From Phialocephala subalpina (lineage: Eukaryota > Ascomycota > Leotiomycetes > Helotiales > Mollisiaceae): a stretch of DNA of 64,000 nucleotides. Within the stretch, counting starts at the first letter, position 1. Every line of letters begins with the position of its first letter. The DNA is taken from contig FJOG01000015.1 in NCBI GenBank assembly GCA_900073065.1, positions 422,436-486,435 on the forward strand, given 5' to 3'. The translations under genes were made by a program, and so were the position numbers. Below, in pieces: positions 12,563 to 25,870 of this stretch. Below the pieces are notes generated by a model that did not search any database, was not told the DNA's origin, and worked only from the letters and a program-made list of their open reading frames with translations.

Positions 12563-15500
12563 CTCTCAGGGATGCCTTGTCTTTGCTAAACCTTGATCCT
12601 CGAGGGGTCGAGACCGGATGATGCACGACTTTGCCTTAAAGAGGTAGTTCTTCGCGGGGCCTGGCTAAAGAAAGCCATGATTTTGATTTCAGTGCTCAGA
12701 GGTACATAGGTACATAGGTACTTCTGGTCCAGTCATCATGGAAGCAGCACGTGAAGGTGGACGATGTCCATGGCTCGCAAAGGGGGCGTTTGATATTGAG
12801 TTTTCATCTCGGCAACGAGCACTTGCGATTTGCAGTTTTGATAATGTAATGTAATGCAATCGATACCCTGGAATTATTTACCGTTTGGACTCTGCTGCTT
12901 CCAAATCCTGCCTTGCTTGCGAGGTTTTTTACGTACGATCAGGTGGCGTTTTGGTCCTCGGCCCGTCTTTATCGTGATCCTGGTGGAGATCAAGAGGAGA
13001 TTTGTTCGAAATTTTGCGTCTCAGAAAGCTGGGGCAAATGTTAAAATGGGGCCAATTCGTGACATTGTCTGACCTCCGCCTGACCTCGTGTACGTCAGGG
13101 GTGCTTGGTGCTGTGGCATGGAAGTATTGAATACTGCTTGGTGTCGCTAGAGGACGGCGAATACTTGTCGGTCAGGATCGGGGACAAGGAGAGGACGTCC
13201 TGCCGCCACAGAACAGAGGATCGCTGATCTGTATGTACAGTAACAGCGATTTCAAACCTCCTCTTTTGCAGGGACGCTCCACCAGCTCGACGTTCTGTTT
13301 TGCAAGAAAAGAAACCTCGCTGGCGCTACAGCGATATCCTCGCTTTGTCCTGTAGCCCCAAATCATGATCGCCCCTAACACGATCCAACCTTCCTCCCCT
13401 GCTCTGGCGCTGCTTCTCTCGTCGCACAACGCATGGCATTTCGGTCACCCTCAGATGGGATTCTTGTTAGTGAAGGCTTGGCCACGTTCGGTGCCCGGAG
13501 CATGTCACTTAATAGGCTCTGCTAATCATTCCCATAATCCGTTTCTTCGGGTGCTACTGTGCGGTGCTGCGGGAGCGCGATTTAGTCCGGTTTCCTCCAG
13601 ATCTCACTACGACGATTTCGTAGTCCAAGCCATCGACCTAGCTTAACGAAACCTGGAGGAGTGCCAGCTAGAGCAATTGACTTTATATCGAAGCGAACAC
13701 AACTTCAACGACATCTCTTCTCACGATGCGCCGCTGTTGACCTCACCAGCGTCGCCCACTCTTGTGCGGATCACTGCTGCCGTCGAGAGATGACAGAGCC
13801 ACAGAAGCATCTGCTTTGAGCATCGAGACCCTTGCGCACGACATCTCCCGCCCTTCATTTCTCGTAAATACTTCGTAATCCGCCTCGCCTTCCCGATGTG
13901 CTTCGCTGTGCCGAGGACGATGGGCGGTCAAGACCCCCAATCGAGCCATTCTCGCGACAAGATTGATCAGCATCAGTGCTCTGTGCTGACCCCGTTCGAG
14001 AAGACTTCCAACCTGGCATATATGAGTGGCTGGTCGGCTGATGCGGATGTCGAGGACTCGAGAGAGCTCTCTTTTACCGCCTGATCCTTCAGATTCGAGT
14101 GGTGAGCAATCCATGGTACAGCAGTGGGGGCTGGAGAGTTGCGGTGGAGGACGCGGCACAATGATTGTGCGAATAGAAGGCTCCCAGCCACAACACTGCA
14201 AAAGGATATCTGTTTCGAGAAGGTCCTGTAAACGGCATCGCTCTGCGCCAATCAGCAAGAACGTGTCCGGCATAAGCAGATGGAAGCTTCTGTAGCTCGT
14301 TCTGGAAGCTCTTGAGCTTGAAGAACGAATATGGTCTGCAGTAGTCGACATAAGCTCGCGGCATTCGAAAGCAAGAAGCATTGGCCAAATGCCACCGACG
14401 TCGTGGGCTCAGCGGAGTCATCAAGTACTTTGTACAGTGCAAGTGTACAAGTTCACATGTCGAGATGTGGCAACCACGTTATTCGTTGAAAAGTGTAAGA
14501 TGTCTTGCAACTCCCCGGAAACTCGGAAGTCCTCTCAGCTTTTCTGCATACCGTGCATATCCCCTCCTGTTACCGGTCCAAATGAGGGCTAGATCTTCAT
14601 AAATGTCCTTCTCTTCTGAGAACATCGACCTCGTTACCCTCTGTGCGAGCTCGGCTGACAACTCATCCCAACCCCTCACGTACAGCTTCACCAAAAAGCC
14701 GCCGGACAACTTCTTTGTCCCTGAAAGTTCTGGACTGGGCCAAGAAAGTCAAAATCGTTGCCCACAGCCAATTGATGCAGGGAGCAGAACATGCCCATGC
14801 AGCATCTCGTCATGACATTGTGATAGGATGCAGGCATCTATTTGGAAGAGGATATTCCGGTTCCGAAAATGATTCATAACATTTTGTCCAATTTATTCAT
14901 TTCCAAAGTGCCTCGCTTCCCTGTATATGAAATGAAATGAAGGCTGCTCGTGACCATCGGCCAAGTCATGACTCTGCATCACAGCGAAGGCGGGGTGAGT
15001 AAGACGAATGAGAGGAGTGAGAAACATCGTAGGGGAGAAATTTTCACTGGGACACGAGTCGTTGTGGGCATCACTTTCCCTGTTTCTGCGAGTGAGGACA
15101 GCCACTGGGCACTGCAGCGCGTCTGAACGCTCAATCAAGCAGCTCGGCAAACGTGAATGAACCCCTGCCGGTGTTGTTCTGCGTTCGTGGATTCGAATGG
15201 CCCGCATCGAGCAAACCAGCATGTTCTCAAGCCATGTTGTCATCCCAGTCTCCATTTTTGATCAGCCTGTTGAATCTCAGAGTCGCGATGTCGCCCGCCC
15301 ACCTTTTGCTGGCACTAGGCACGCAGGTTCAGGGTTTCTGTGCATTCTCAGCCCGAAGATTTTCACTAGAACACGATTCCCTTCTCCAGCGCGATTCTAC
15401 GGCCGATTTCAAGACAGCCCGCCTGAGATTTTACCAGATACCCGTCTCCAGAGCGTCCCCACTAGTAACTGACTCTGTACCCACGACTCGGCTCACCGTG

Positions 15501-16050
15501 GGCGCACAACGAAATTTCCAGGGCAGACAGACTGGACTCCTCTTTCTTCCTCTCGTAAAAGTCCCTGTACCTTTTGAGACTTCAAGCCTGTTCGTAGCAC
15601 TCAATTGGAACCTTGCGGTCTGAAACGAGGCGCACAATTACAATCGCGCGGGAGGAAGAAGCCCTCGTCATTGGATTTCTCACTACTGTACCTCCGGATT
15701 CTTAGTTAGTTCCCGCAATCTGGGTCGCCTACACAAGCGTACCCCAAAGTCCAGCACCACCACTCTTGTTCGCCGACAGCCCTGGACTTCCAAGTATCTT
15801 CTGAAGGTCAACACCCTCCTTGATGCTTGGATTTGAGAAGACCCCCGTGGGCGTTGATATACTTCACACGCAGAAACACGGCACAGCAAGATTGCAGCAG
15901 GGCCTCGACGTCGAGGTGCCAGCATCGGCAGTGAAGTCTGTGGTTTGCATTGGTTTTAGGGCTTGCCAAGGATCTCTTCCGAGGGCTCCAGTGCATTTCA
16001 ACACTAGTCAGCAATTAAGTTAGCCTCCCTTTCAATACTTTCCATCTTCG

Positions 16051-16077
16051 ATCATCATCATCATCATCATCATCATC
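16051..16077 (+). repeat. (ATC)n trinucleotide microsatellite
   Basis: About nine consecutive ATC/TCA units in non-coding DNA upstream of con7. Confidence 0.85.
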
Positions 16078-18317
16078 GTCAACACGACTCCGCGACGTCG
16101 ACGTGTGGTCATCTAGATCTTTCCTCCGGAGGATATTGGATCCCCTTCGTCTTGACTGCATTCTCCACGCTCAACTTGCACTGATATTGCCTGAAATCCA
16201 GATTTCTCGGCCTGATCGCACCATAGGAAATTGGGCGTCGGCCAGAAAAAAGCAACACAGCTCTTGCACGTCAAAAAGAACTGCACTTGGTGATTGACCT
16301 CGCGCTTCCGAGGTGCCATCACGGTGTAGACTAGACAGCGTGGGCCATCCACGGCTATCTGATCGCGCCAGACGGCAGAAATAGTTATCAGATCTTCAAC
16401 TAGACGCATTTTCGTGTTGTCCAAGCTCCCACCTGTTCCGCCCGCAGGCCAGCGTCAAACGGACAACGGATCTCCCTTCACACCCTCGAAACCGCACTCA
16501 CTAGACTTCGAAGCATCTCTCCCGCCGCGCGAACTCCCACTACGTCGACGAGCCATCTCGAAAGCCGCACAGAGTCGACAGGCCGTGCATCTCTTCGAGC
16601 ACCTCCTTACGAATAAACATTGGACGGACAACAAACAGAGTCGAGAGCCACACGCTTGTATCGACAAGAGGAAACATCAGACAGTAGTCTCGAGGCCAGC
16701 AACGGGTCACGTCGCGTCGAACCTCCCTCCTCACATCCACAGCTCCTATCCCGTTCAAACCTCCAGCACTGTCTTGACAGAGGATCGATCTGCGAGAGAG
16801 CCTACACACCTTTCCCAATCCATCAGTGCGGAATAAATCCCTCCTCGCCACGATTCGCCTCAACCAGCAGCAGCAAGTGATACTCGGACCAGTATTTGAG
16901 ATAATTTTGAGTTTGAGACTATCCGCTTTTCACGTCGTGTTTGCGATCTGGACCCATCTTACCTCATCATCGATATCTGCAGGCCTTCAGCAGCAAGTGC
17001 CATTCTTCTGAGATCGCGAATTCGAGTATCTCCTGACGCTAGGAGATAAGTCCCGGCAAGCTTCATCTGGAAGGCAGTTGCAAGCTGCATCAGTTTGGGA
17101 CAAGATCAACTTGTGGGAAGCGTGATCATCAAGCTAGAAGGAGCAGCAGAAGGTGACATCGCGCTCTCAGTGGCCCAGTCGGTCGGCCCAAGAGACTTCA
17201 GTTGAAGCGTGCTGCACCGTTGGTTGCAGACATCTGGCACTAGAGACCTTGAAGGACTAGTGAGCGACTATTGTCTAGCTGCTGCAGCGAGGCCGCATTG
17301 GGATTGGTCGGCATCATCTTGACGTAGATCTACCACCGGACTCGTGGTACCCTGTTAGATCATCTTGGACCTTCGCTGGCCACGCACTATTCGAAGATCC
17401 AAAGCACCACTGGATCGGCAATCCGTCCATCTCCTGGCAGGGCAAGGACATCGACAGCTGCAGTGTACAGTACAGGTGGGAGCGTCTAGCCACCCAAAGA
17501 CCTCGAGATCTGGTATTGTGTTCCCAAGGGACTCGAGTCGACTGCATCTTGCATCTTGCATCACTGCACCATCATTGCAGGTGGTTGTACCAGAACGGTA
17601 AAGTGACTCTGACTGCTTAACCACGGTTAGCGGACCCGAACCAGATTCAGCAAGAGTAGGGACATCACGCACCCAACTGCCTCCTTTCCACACCGAGCGA
17701 TACAGTACCAAGTAATACGCACAGCACCGCACGCCTGTTCACCCACTCCCAGCCCAGTCTCCCACTCACTTCTCCACTCAGGCCTATCCCTGCATCACTC
17801 CTATTCTCGATCCACCCCCCTCCACTTCCTTTGCCGCTATCCGTTTTACGGAACTGGCTCGAGCTGGATGTGAGTGGAGCCCGTGGAACCCCCCGGTCAC
17901 TGTAGTCCAGGTTGCCCTTAATCCCGAGGCAGTTAGGTTCGCCCTGCCCATTAACGCTGTTCTTGCATCAGCCAGACGCCACTCCTCACTCTTAATCCCC
18001 TCTAGACCCCGATCGAGTGTAGCGCTGAAGAAATCCGTCTAAATTCCACACGGCCCTTCACGTTAATCCCCTCTCGGTCACACCTCTCATCACCTTCTCC
18101 AACACTTTTGACTTTGTGGGCGTAGCTTCGCTGCTTAGCCCGCACCGTTCAGACTGGTCGCTGGTCATCATCCGTACAAACATTCGCAGTTGTGGTTGCG
18201 AGGACTGGAAGTGTCATTGCCCGTCGTGTGCGATCACTCCATTTCGTAATCCCTCGAGTTTTGTGCGTGGTGCAGTCATTGAAAAGTTGTTGCGTGGTGA
18301 GAAATCGCATCCAAAAA

Positions 18318-18352
18318 CCTCGCCTCGCCTCGCCTCGAATCGAATCGAATCG
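18318..18352 (+). repeat. Pentanucleotide repeats (CCTCG)4(AATCG)3
   Basis: Two abutting 5-bp tandem arrays about 470 bp before the con7 ATG, probably inside its leader. Confidence 0.8.
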
Positions 18353-18820
18353 AAAATCCGATCTTCGACCCTACTGCTCGTCACTTCGTTTCCTCCCACC
18401 AACCTGCGCGCCTTCCCTCGATTTGGAACTGCCTTCAAAAACCACGCCGCGCCCCTCCTTCATCTGGTTGCCGCAGACTAAGACAATTATCCTTGCGCCT
18501 CTAAAAATCTCCCATCTGCACCAGTGGCTTTGTTGCATTCATCCGGTCGAGTTTTAACAACCGTACTATTTATTCACCTTCGAGCTGCGAGCTACGATCA
18601 CATTGACGCACGAGTGTCGAGCGCCCCTACCATAACAAGCGCAACTTCTTTCGGCACGCAACAACCTCGATCCCAAGCGCAACGGTACCTGGCACGCTGC
18701 TGGTCTTCGTTTTCGCCTACACAAGCAAGAATAACTGTCCATCTCCCTCGGTCCCTCGACGGCGGTGCGTCAATCACAAGCTAAGGAAGCGACAACCTCC
18801 TCCACCACCGGAGCCGTAGT

Positions 18821-21032
18821 ATGTCCTTGGTCTCCTCTCCGCTCAACTTCAACAACAACACCAACTCATTACTTTCAAGCACCGAAGTTGACGTCGACGC
18901 CAACATCCCCGATCTTACTGAAGCTACATTGAGTACACTTCTCGGGGCCTTCGCAGACACTCAGCATAGTTCTATGGACAGGAGTGCCACCGAGTACACG
19001 CAGTCAGGTATTCACTCACCATATTCTCACGCGTTCAACGACGCTCAGTCTGAAGAAAACACCGCAGATCACGCGTCTGCTGCGCAATACACTCCTCAAC
19101 AGGAAGTGCGACCCAACAACTTCTCCGCATCCGCGACTCCCACCTCCGAGTACGGTATTTATCCTACTTCGGCGCGTTCAGGTTCATTTCCAGAACATAT
19201 TCAACGCCAGTACCATCCAGCCAGCAACCACAGCGGTAGCAGCGGAGGTATGGCTCAATCAACAAGTCCGTCAATGCCTTTGCAAGATGGCCGCCCAAAC
19301 CATCACAACCCACAAATCAAGTCTGACCAGGATGTACCTATAGATCCATCAATTGCTGCTTCCAGCCCGACTTACCCTGCGCACGGCGGCGGTCAATACT
19401 CCCCATACCCACCCCAACAGGACATGCAACACGGCTATCCTCAACACCCCGGCGGCGCAATGTACACTCAGCCTCGACCCGACTGGGCTGGCTATGCCGG
19501 TCAACCTCAACACCCAATGCACGGATACGCAGTATCTGGCGCACAAACCCCAACTTCTGCAGCTCCTGCTGGCGCGCGTCCAGGTCAAGTAAGCACATCC
19601 CCAGAGATTCCTCGCGTTGAAACCCCCACGGCAGATGGTGAAGGGCTCCAATCACCCAGTGTAGAACTTAATTCACCGGCAGCAGCAGCAATGCAGCCAC
19701 CAAGTGAAGGCCTGAAGTCACCGAGTGCAGAACCTAAGGCGGTAGCAGACGCAGAGAAGAAACCTAGCGCGCCTCGAAGCGTTTATGTTAAACCTCCGTC
19801 TCAGCCTCGTGCTCCACCTCTCCATGCATTTCCTCCTCCGCCACTCTCTCATCCACATCATCCACCTGCTATGAGCGGAAATCCTACATACCAAGGGGTT
19901 CCTCCACAATATGGAGTTCCTCTGTATCATGGATATGGTCCCGCTGTGCCTCCTCCAATGACACATGGGGGACCGCTGCCGAATGCGCCAGGTGCTGGTG
20001 GGAGAGTAAGCTTTCAAATCCTGAACAACCTGCCGAGAAGCCTCAGCGCGTACTGTGGGATTCATGTTTGATGAATTTGGTAGAACGGCTAATTGTTAAC
20101 AGCATCCTCTCTCGCAGGTCTACTCCTTCGTCCCAATTCCCGGTGCCCAACAACACAAGCGTCCCCGCCGAAGATACGAAGAAATCGAGCGTATGTACAA
20201 GTGCGGATGGAACGGTTGCGAGAAGGCTTACGGCACACTGAACCACCTCAACGCTCATGTCACCATGCAATCGCACGGCCAAAAGCGCACCCCTGAAGGT
20301 AAGCACTCCTCCATGTTCTCTTTACCCTTTCGATCGCAGGAATTATGTTTGTGATTCTGGCGACACAATTGTTTTGCACCGCGGGCGCATGTCGTGAGTG
20401 TTTGCGGGGTTGTTTGTTTTCTCTGTTTTCAATTGCGCTTGCAAATTGTCCGGTATTCCTGGTTGAAAAACTACGATATGCGGGATGATTTTCTTTGGCG
20501 TCGAGCTAGAACAGACTTGGACTGGGGATAACCTCATCGAATCTGGGGCTAGCATGGGTCTACCAGAGTTTCGGGAATGTTTGTGTAACGCGAGCCACGC
20601 TAACGCATTCGCCTACAGAATTCAAGGAGATCCGAAAGGAGTGGAAGGCCCGCAAGAAGGAGGAGGAGAACGCCCGCAAGGCTGAGGAAGAACGTTCCAG
20701 AGCCGCTGTCGCCCCTGAAGGTCAAGGTCAAGAAGGTGCTCCTCCTGCTGGTTACCAACAACCCGGTCGCTCTGTCCAACTTCCACCGATCGGTTACCAA
20801 CCCAACGCCCAAGTTCCTGCACAATACCAAGCTCCTTCTGGTGGTGTTCAACAACTTCAGGAGTACGGCAACAACCATCTTCAGTACTCTGGCTATCCAG
20901 CTTCGCCATATGGCGCTCCTAACCAGATGTATAGCCAACGTCATTACACCCTCATCTCTTTCCCTACAAAGAATTATGCTAATATGATGTACAGATAACG
21001 GTGGTCCCGCCCCCAAGTATGAGCAGCATTAA
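18821..21032 (+). CDS. con7: C2H2 transcription factor of the Con7 type
   Basis: This nuclear zinc-finger regulator is, in rice blast, needed for conidium shape and infection-related development. Exons are 18821-20005, 20118-20298, 20619-20939 and 20995-21032, summing to 1725 nt or 574 residues. Residues 1-395 are low-complexity, rich in Pro, Gln, Ser and His. The conserved core follows: YSFVPIPGAQQHKRPRRRYEEIERMYKC, then a single finger C-x4-C-x12-H-x5-H (CGWNGC, LNAHVTMQSH), then the basic helix EFKEIRKEWKARKKEEE. The tail is Gln/Tyr-rich and ends APKYEQH. The second intron is long for this window (320 nt). The start was chosen as the first ATG of the open exon, with stops upstream. About 10 kb of gene-free DNA precedes it, typical of heavily regulated developmental genes. 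The name rests on the core motif read from memory of the family. Confidence 0.88.
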
Positions 21033-22696
21033 TTCTGGCATCTCTCCCCGCTGTCGACACTCCTGCGAACTGCCAAAAAATTTTGGTCACCCTCGGACCC
21101 AGCGGAGGATCCATAATCGCCTCATAATTCTCTCAGCGTACACTTGTATCATATGGGTTGTTGACTGCATTGATTCGGTGTCTTATCATGAATTTCCTCG
21201 ATTCCTAGACGTCCTTTCGATCCGGTTCGGCAACGAAAACGATTTGCATGGCTTGATGAAACTTTCCGCTTTCTCTTTCGTCTACGGTCAATGGGAGGTG
21301 GTTGGTTGCATTATGTGGTTTTGCTCTTCTTTACGGCGTCGTTCAGGACTTCTCTCGACTCGGGTCATTCATGATTGACGAGCTGGGATGGATTGATGTT
21401 GGGGGGCTTGGGAATGCATAGCATTGTGGTCTTGGGGCTTTGAGGTCTCACGAAAATCGTTCTTCCATGCACAGCATCTTCCGGCTTTGAGGGGTTTTTC
21501 CGACAACCGCCGCAATTATTTTCCTTCTGTTTTGTTCTTTCGTTTACTTGCAAAATTCGAGCTGCTGCATACACGAGGGTCACATTACTCATGGCGGGGA
21601 ATGGATGCGGTTATTTTGCTTTGTCGGAGACGGGCGGACATACTACGGTACCGTTTGCTTGCCTTCACGAGGCTTCGTGTAAGCAGAGAGTAGAAGAATC
21701 ATACAAATATGTGCGTCTAAAATATTAACAGGACTGCCAATGCGAGATGTGATGGTGAAATTATGTTCCATTTTTGAGAGGAGTTGCCAAGTGGCCCGTT
21801 TGGAAGCTTTGGTCGTTTGCGGAAGATTCGAAAATTCTTGAAGTTGGACCATCGAGAAATCTGAAGAGACTGCTTAAGGGGAACTCCTGCCTTTATATCT
21901 TTCATGCAAGATCTAAAACAGAAACTACTCATAGCCTGAAAACAAAGTCTGGGACCCTTCAAACCCTCGAGAAAGCCGTCGTTCAAAATCAAAGCGGCGT
22001 TCAAACCAAAGCCGTCAGAATCTAAACATCCCTCACCCTCCTAAATCCTAGCCTTTTCATCCAGTTCCAAACTCGACTTTGGAACATGTACCGGCTGAGA
22101 GGTTACTTTAGACTGTTTAGGCAGCAAAGCCGGTTGGGTTGGGTGAGCTCTCCTTAGGCTCGGAGCTGTTAGCTGAGATGGTGTTGTTCCGATGCTATGA
22201 AGTTAGCTTGTACCAAATGTAAGAACAAGGTCCGGCCCGGTACCATGGGATCGGTAGCGTGGGGGAGGTTTTTTTTTTGATTACCGAGCCTGAGTTTGCT
22301 TTTGTTTGTTGGAGTTGCTGCTGGTTGGTCTTGTTTGGTTGTGTTTTGGGAGAAGTGAAGTGGGCGTTTTTAGTTAAGTTTTTTTTTTTTGGCTTTTGGC
22401 TTTTGTCTTGCGTTACGAGGCTGTGTTTTGTTGCTTTTGATTCCAGGAACCGGGGGTGAGGGGTGCGAGGTGCAGGGTGATTTGAAGAACTTGTTTTGTT
22501 TGCGTACCGCAAGGCTAGTTTGTATTGCTTTTGACTCCGAGAACTGGGGAATGGCTGCTTTCGTGGATGAAGTGTTTCCGTGTTCTTCTTTTCTTGTTTT
22601 CTTTTGATGATGTTGTGCTTGGTTGGGCTGCGTTCAGCTGCATGATAAGATTACCTTTTAATCTGCAGTAGAGGTGTAGGAGTGCAGATTGTGAAA

Positions 22697-23281
22697 TCAT
22701 GGGAACGCTGTGTTGTCCAGATTGTACATTGACTTTTGTTTCTCTTGTCCTTGATCTTGCGTAGGAAATTTGAAGATCAGCCTTGTCTGTCTTGAAAGTT
22801 CAAGAGTGTTCGGACATTCGAGGGCGGCGGAAGCCTTGTCTGAGATGTGTTCGTCTCCTTTCTGGAGTCTAAGCATTGCATGCATTTCAGCTACTGCGTT
22901 GTTTGTTGCCTTAATCTGCCTGTGTACATCGGTGTGGATTCCACTTCTTGGAATCTTCAAAGTTGAAAGCGATTGGAGGCATTTCAAGACTTTGATTCTC
23001 GGACTAGCCTGTTGGGTCTGCAGCATGATGAGAGAAGGACACCCACCTTTCGACTCTTCTTTGTTCAATCGGGGAAAGACGGTCATTCTTGAACAAATAC
23101 AGAAAAGGGTCATGAATCGTGCTTTGATTGCAGAAGATGAAGCTTGGAGCAATCTCCTCGTTTCACTTCTTCGACTGAGGATCGTTTGATTCACATTTTG
23201 ATATTGCACCTCGTCAAAAGCTTCTCGTTCGATCTGCTGGGGATGGGTCGCACTGCATGGATAATCAGGGACCAGTTGCAT
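22697..23281 (-). CDS. Doubtful hypothetical ORF, 194 residues
   Basis: An uninterrupted minus-strand frame with mixed, fairly protein-like composition (HRQIKATNNAVAEMHAMLRL). A long plus-strand frame covers the same bases, so one of the two is a shadow. No domain is recognised. It may be a fragment of a decayed gene. Confidence 0.2.
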   Translation of the reverse strand: MQLVPDYPCSATHPQQIEREAFDEVQYQNVNQTILSRRSETRRLLQASSSAIKARFMTLFCICSRMTVFPRLNKEESKGGCPSLIMLQTQQASPRIKVLKCLQSLSTLKIPRSGIHTDVHRQIKATNNAVAEMHAMLRLQKGDEHISDKASAALECPNTLELSRQTRLIFKFPTQDQGQEKQKSMYNLDNTAFP

Positions 23282-24342
23282 GGCATCTCTACCATTAGTC
23301 CATCCACTGATTTATGCAATACATCTGAAACCAATGTATAGGCTATTCGATGTTATATGCTTAGAATTCTAGATTCCTGCGTTTGGAATTCTTTCTCTCA
23401 GCTCCCGTTCGTAGTATTCATACCCTATCAGCCTAATTCAAGTATAAAAGTTCTTGTCTAGGATGTCTTGTGCAGCAACGTCGGGGTGGAAAACCTGCGG
23501 CAGATTCAGGAAGATCATCAGAGTCTGGAATTATGGTCATCATCTTCGCAACCTAACTGCTATGGATGAGCTCGTGGACAGACTTCCTGAATGTCACTCG
23601 CACGCCTGGTCATGGGATGGGCAACTTTCTGCAAGAGATTTGTCTGATCAACTTCTGAACTCGCCAAAACGGTTCTCGACCAACTTGATTGCCTAACGAC
23701 AGTGTTTAGGAGCAGCAGTTAAGGATTTGGCCCGTCCAGTAGTATTAGGAGCGGTATGCTTGAATGTGAAGTTGAAGACTACCTTCTTCTTGTGACTGAG
23801 ATCTTGAAGATTGCGGTGTTGGACGAAGGGCCTGAGACGATGGCATTGACTTAAATGCAGATTCCTGGAGATCAAGACGTTTGATATTTGCACGCCGGCT
23901 CCACATTTCAATCTGAGCTATCGCATTGACCTCGGTGAGCTTCGAAGGTTGGAAGACCTTTTAGTGCGAGTCAGAAGGCGTTTATTTTTGCATACTTCTC
24001 GCTGCTGTTTGGATCACAAGCATCGTTCGCTCGTCATCAAACCGGTGTTTGAATCCGTGCAATCTTATGGGAGTTCACTGGGGTACGGTGGAATCACACA
24101 TCATACATCGGACTGGGTGTGCGAATTTTTTTGCCTTCCCTCTGTCTCGTGAAGCATTGCCGTTGAGACTGAGCTATCCACTTGCGCTGGAAGATTGGAG
24201 AGTGAAGAGAGTACAGAAAGCGAGAGCCCCGCTAGTCAAGAGACGCTCCTTCTCTAGACGTCAAGTTGGTTCTCTCTCTGAGTGCCGCACTACCCGATGG
24301 CTTCCGAACATGGAAGATGGGGGAGCTGCTTACCCTAGCGTA

Positions 24343-24680
24343 ACTTTAAAGACGAAGAGTTGGCCGACTCTTGCTACACTCTCATCGACATGTGCCATGA
24401 TCCTCGCTCCCGAATTCTTATACATGAGGTGAACTCCTGTTCTCAACAGGATCGCCGACGCAAGTTGCGACTGAGAAAAAGCCTCAGTAAGCTTTGGCTG
24501 ATTGGCGGTGACATTCTGTCCGAGATGCAAAAGTCGAGTTGGATGAATACAGATGGCCTGGGAATACCCGACATTAATCACCACTCTATATTTCAGTTAG
24601 CAAGTGTAATTGAAAACTTGTTAGAAGGTGGTGGAATGGAAGGGGTTGTCTCTGCGTTCCAACTGAGCCAAACAAGCTGA
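24343..24680 (+). pseudogene. Coding-like fragment, unknown family
   Basis: After a CCCTAG, which could be a splice acceptor, a frame of about 110 codons reads RNFKDEELADSCYTLIDM and later KLRLRKSLSKLWLIGGDIL. The composition is that of a globular helical protein, but there is no start codon and no upstream exon that I can join. It ends just inside the left copy of the 140-bp tandem repeat. It could be the 3' remnant of a gene. Confidence 0.25.
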
Positions 24681-24947
24681 GTGTTTTTGTGTGCAAAATA
24701 AATTCTTATTTAAATCCATAAGGGTGTGCGTGTGGCACGCGACAGCCCCCTTTATAAGTTCGGATTTCGGGCCATCAACCCCTTTATGAGTTCGCATTCT
24801 AACAGAACCAAACGAGCTGAGTGGCTTTGTTTGCAAAGCGATTTTCTTATTTGTATATATAAGGTGTTAGGGGTGGCACGCGGCAGCCTCCTGTATGAGT
24901 TCGGGTTTCTGGCGAACACCCCCCTTTATGAGCGCAAGTTTTTGATG
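24668..24947 (+). repeat. Tandem duplication, two units of about 140 bp
   Basis: Unit 1 starts CCAAACAAGCTGAGTG at 24668 and unit 2 starts CCAAACGAGCTGAGTG at 24808. Both continue with a matching T-rich part, GTGGCACGCG(A/G)CAGC, CCTTTATGAG and related blocks. By eye the units are roughly three-quarters identical, with small indels. Confidence 0.75.
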
Positions 24948-25870
24948 ATGGGTTATTGGTAAGGGTTCTATGCATGCTGGAATTTGTCTGTCCTGGGGGC
25001 TCACATCAATGTCCAGAAGATCCTGGAACATTGGAGCATTGGAACATTTTCTACATGATCTGACCCGTATTCTTTCCACATCACAAATATTGACTTCTGC
25101 TTTGCTTGTCATCTACCCCCAAAGGCTCGTGTGTATATCAATGTCCCTCATGTCGTGGAAGATTCCCTTCACCAAAATTTCCTGATTTTGTTATGGTTTG
25201 GCCCTGCGGCTATCAACTCTGTGACTCTTTCCCTAGTACCCAAGCGCACCTTCCCAAATTCAAACCAGCACGACTTCTAGCCTCCCCCACACAGACCACA
25301 GACTTCCTTATAAGTTTAAATTATAACCTTTTATTCAGGTTCTTCGTAAACCTAGGCGTTATGGACGGTAACACGATCCAAGATGTTGCCCATGAAAGTT
25401 TACGCTAGCCCTCTAAAATCTGACACGCCAGGTTTTTCAAGATCTGCCATGTTACCTCTCGCGGATCCGAGTTTTTGCTTCTTTTTTTCTATGGGATTTC
25501 TGGATGCAGTTCTCTTTTTTGCAGGTTTTCAAACTTCTGGAAGGCAGCGTGCCTTCAAGTTAGTGTTTTGGTACGCAGACTCACTTTTTGGTTCCTTCCT
25601 TCTTCCCTTCGTCGTCTGGCTCGGAGTATGTTGCAGGTAACAAATATTTCAGCGGTTGTGACAGGCCAATGATATTTGGGTGAGGCTTTGGATGGCACCT
25701 CACATCGAATGCACTTTGCTTCAAGCCACGATGGGCTGTGTGCATGAAAAAGCAACCATGACGCTGCCCTGCCCTGCGAGGCTTCCCAAACCTCAAACCC
25801 ACACTCAAACATCATCGCCTTCTTCCAAGCATCAGGTACAGAAGGATTACCAGTGCAACTCCACATCGCC

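Larger units (their letters stand above)
8738..18820. other. 10-kb gene-poor region upstream of con7
   Basis: No recognisable protein family is read on either strand. Open frames here are short or of biased, non-conserved look. Visible items are a minus-strand frame at 11798-12562, an (ATC)n microsatellite at 16051-16077, and pentanucleotide repeats at 18318-18352 in the presumed con7 leader. The stretch near 17.7-18.8 kb is C/T-rich, as expected for a long leader. No terminal repeats, transposase text or tRNA were found. The simplest reading is an extended regulatory region and leader for the developmental regulator that follows. Confidence 0.5.
21033..25870. other. Gene-poor region with a tandem duplication and possible relics
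   Basis: It includes the con7 3' flank, a T-rich stretch around 22270-22440, doubtful frames at 22697-23281 and 24343-24680, and a 140-bp tandem duplication at 24668-24947. No intact gene family is recognised. Confidence 0.5.

Noticed and set aside
13743..14381. 212-codon minus-strand frame
   Set aside because: Arg/Ser/Cys-rich composition with no protein-like pattern, and equally long frames overlap on the other strand.
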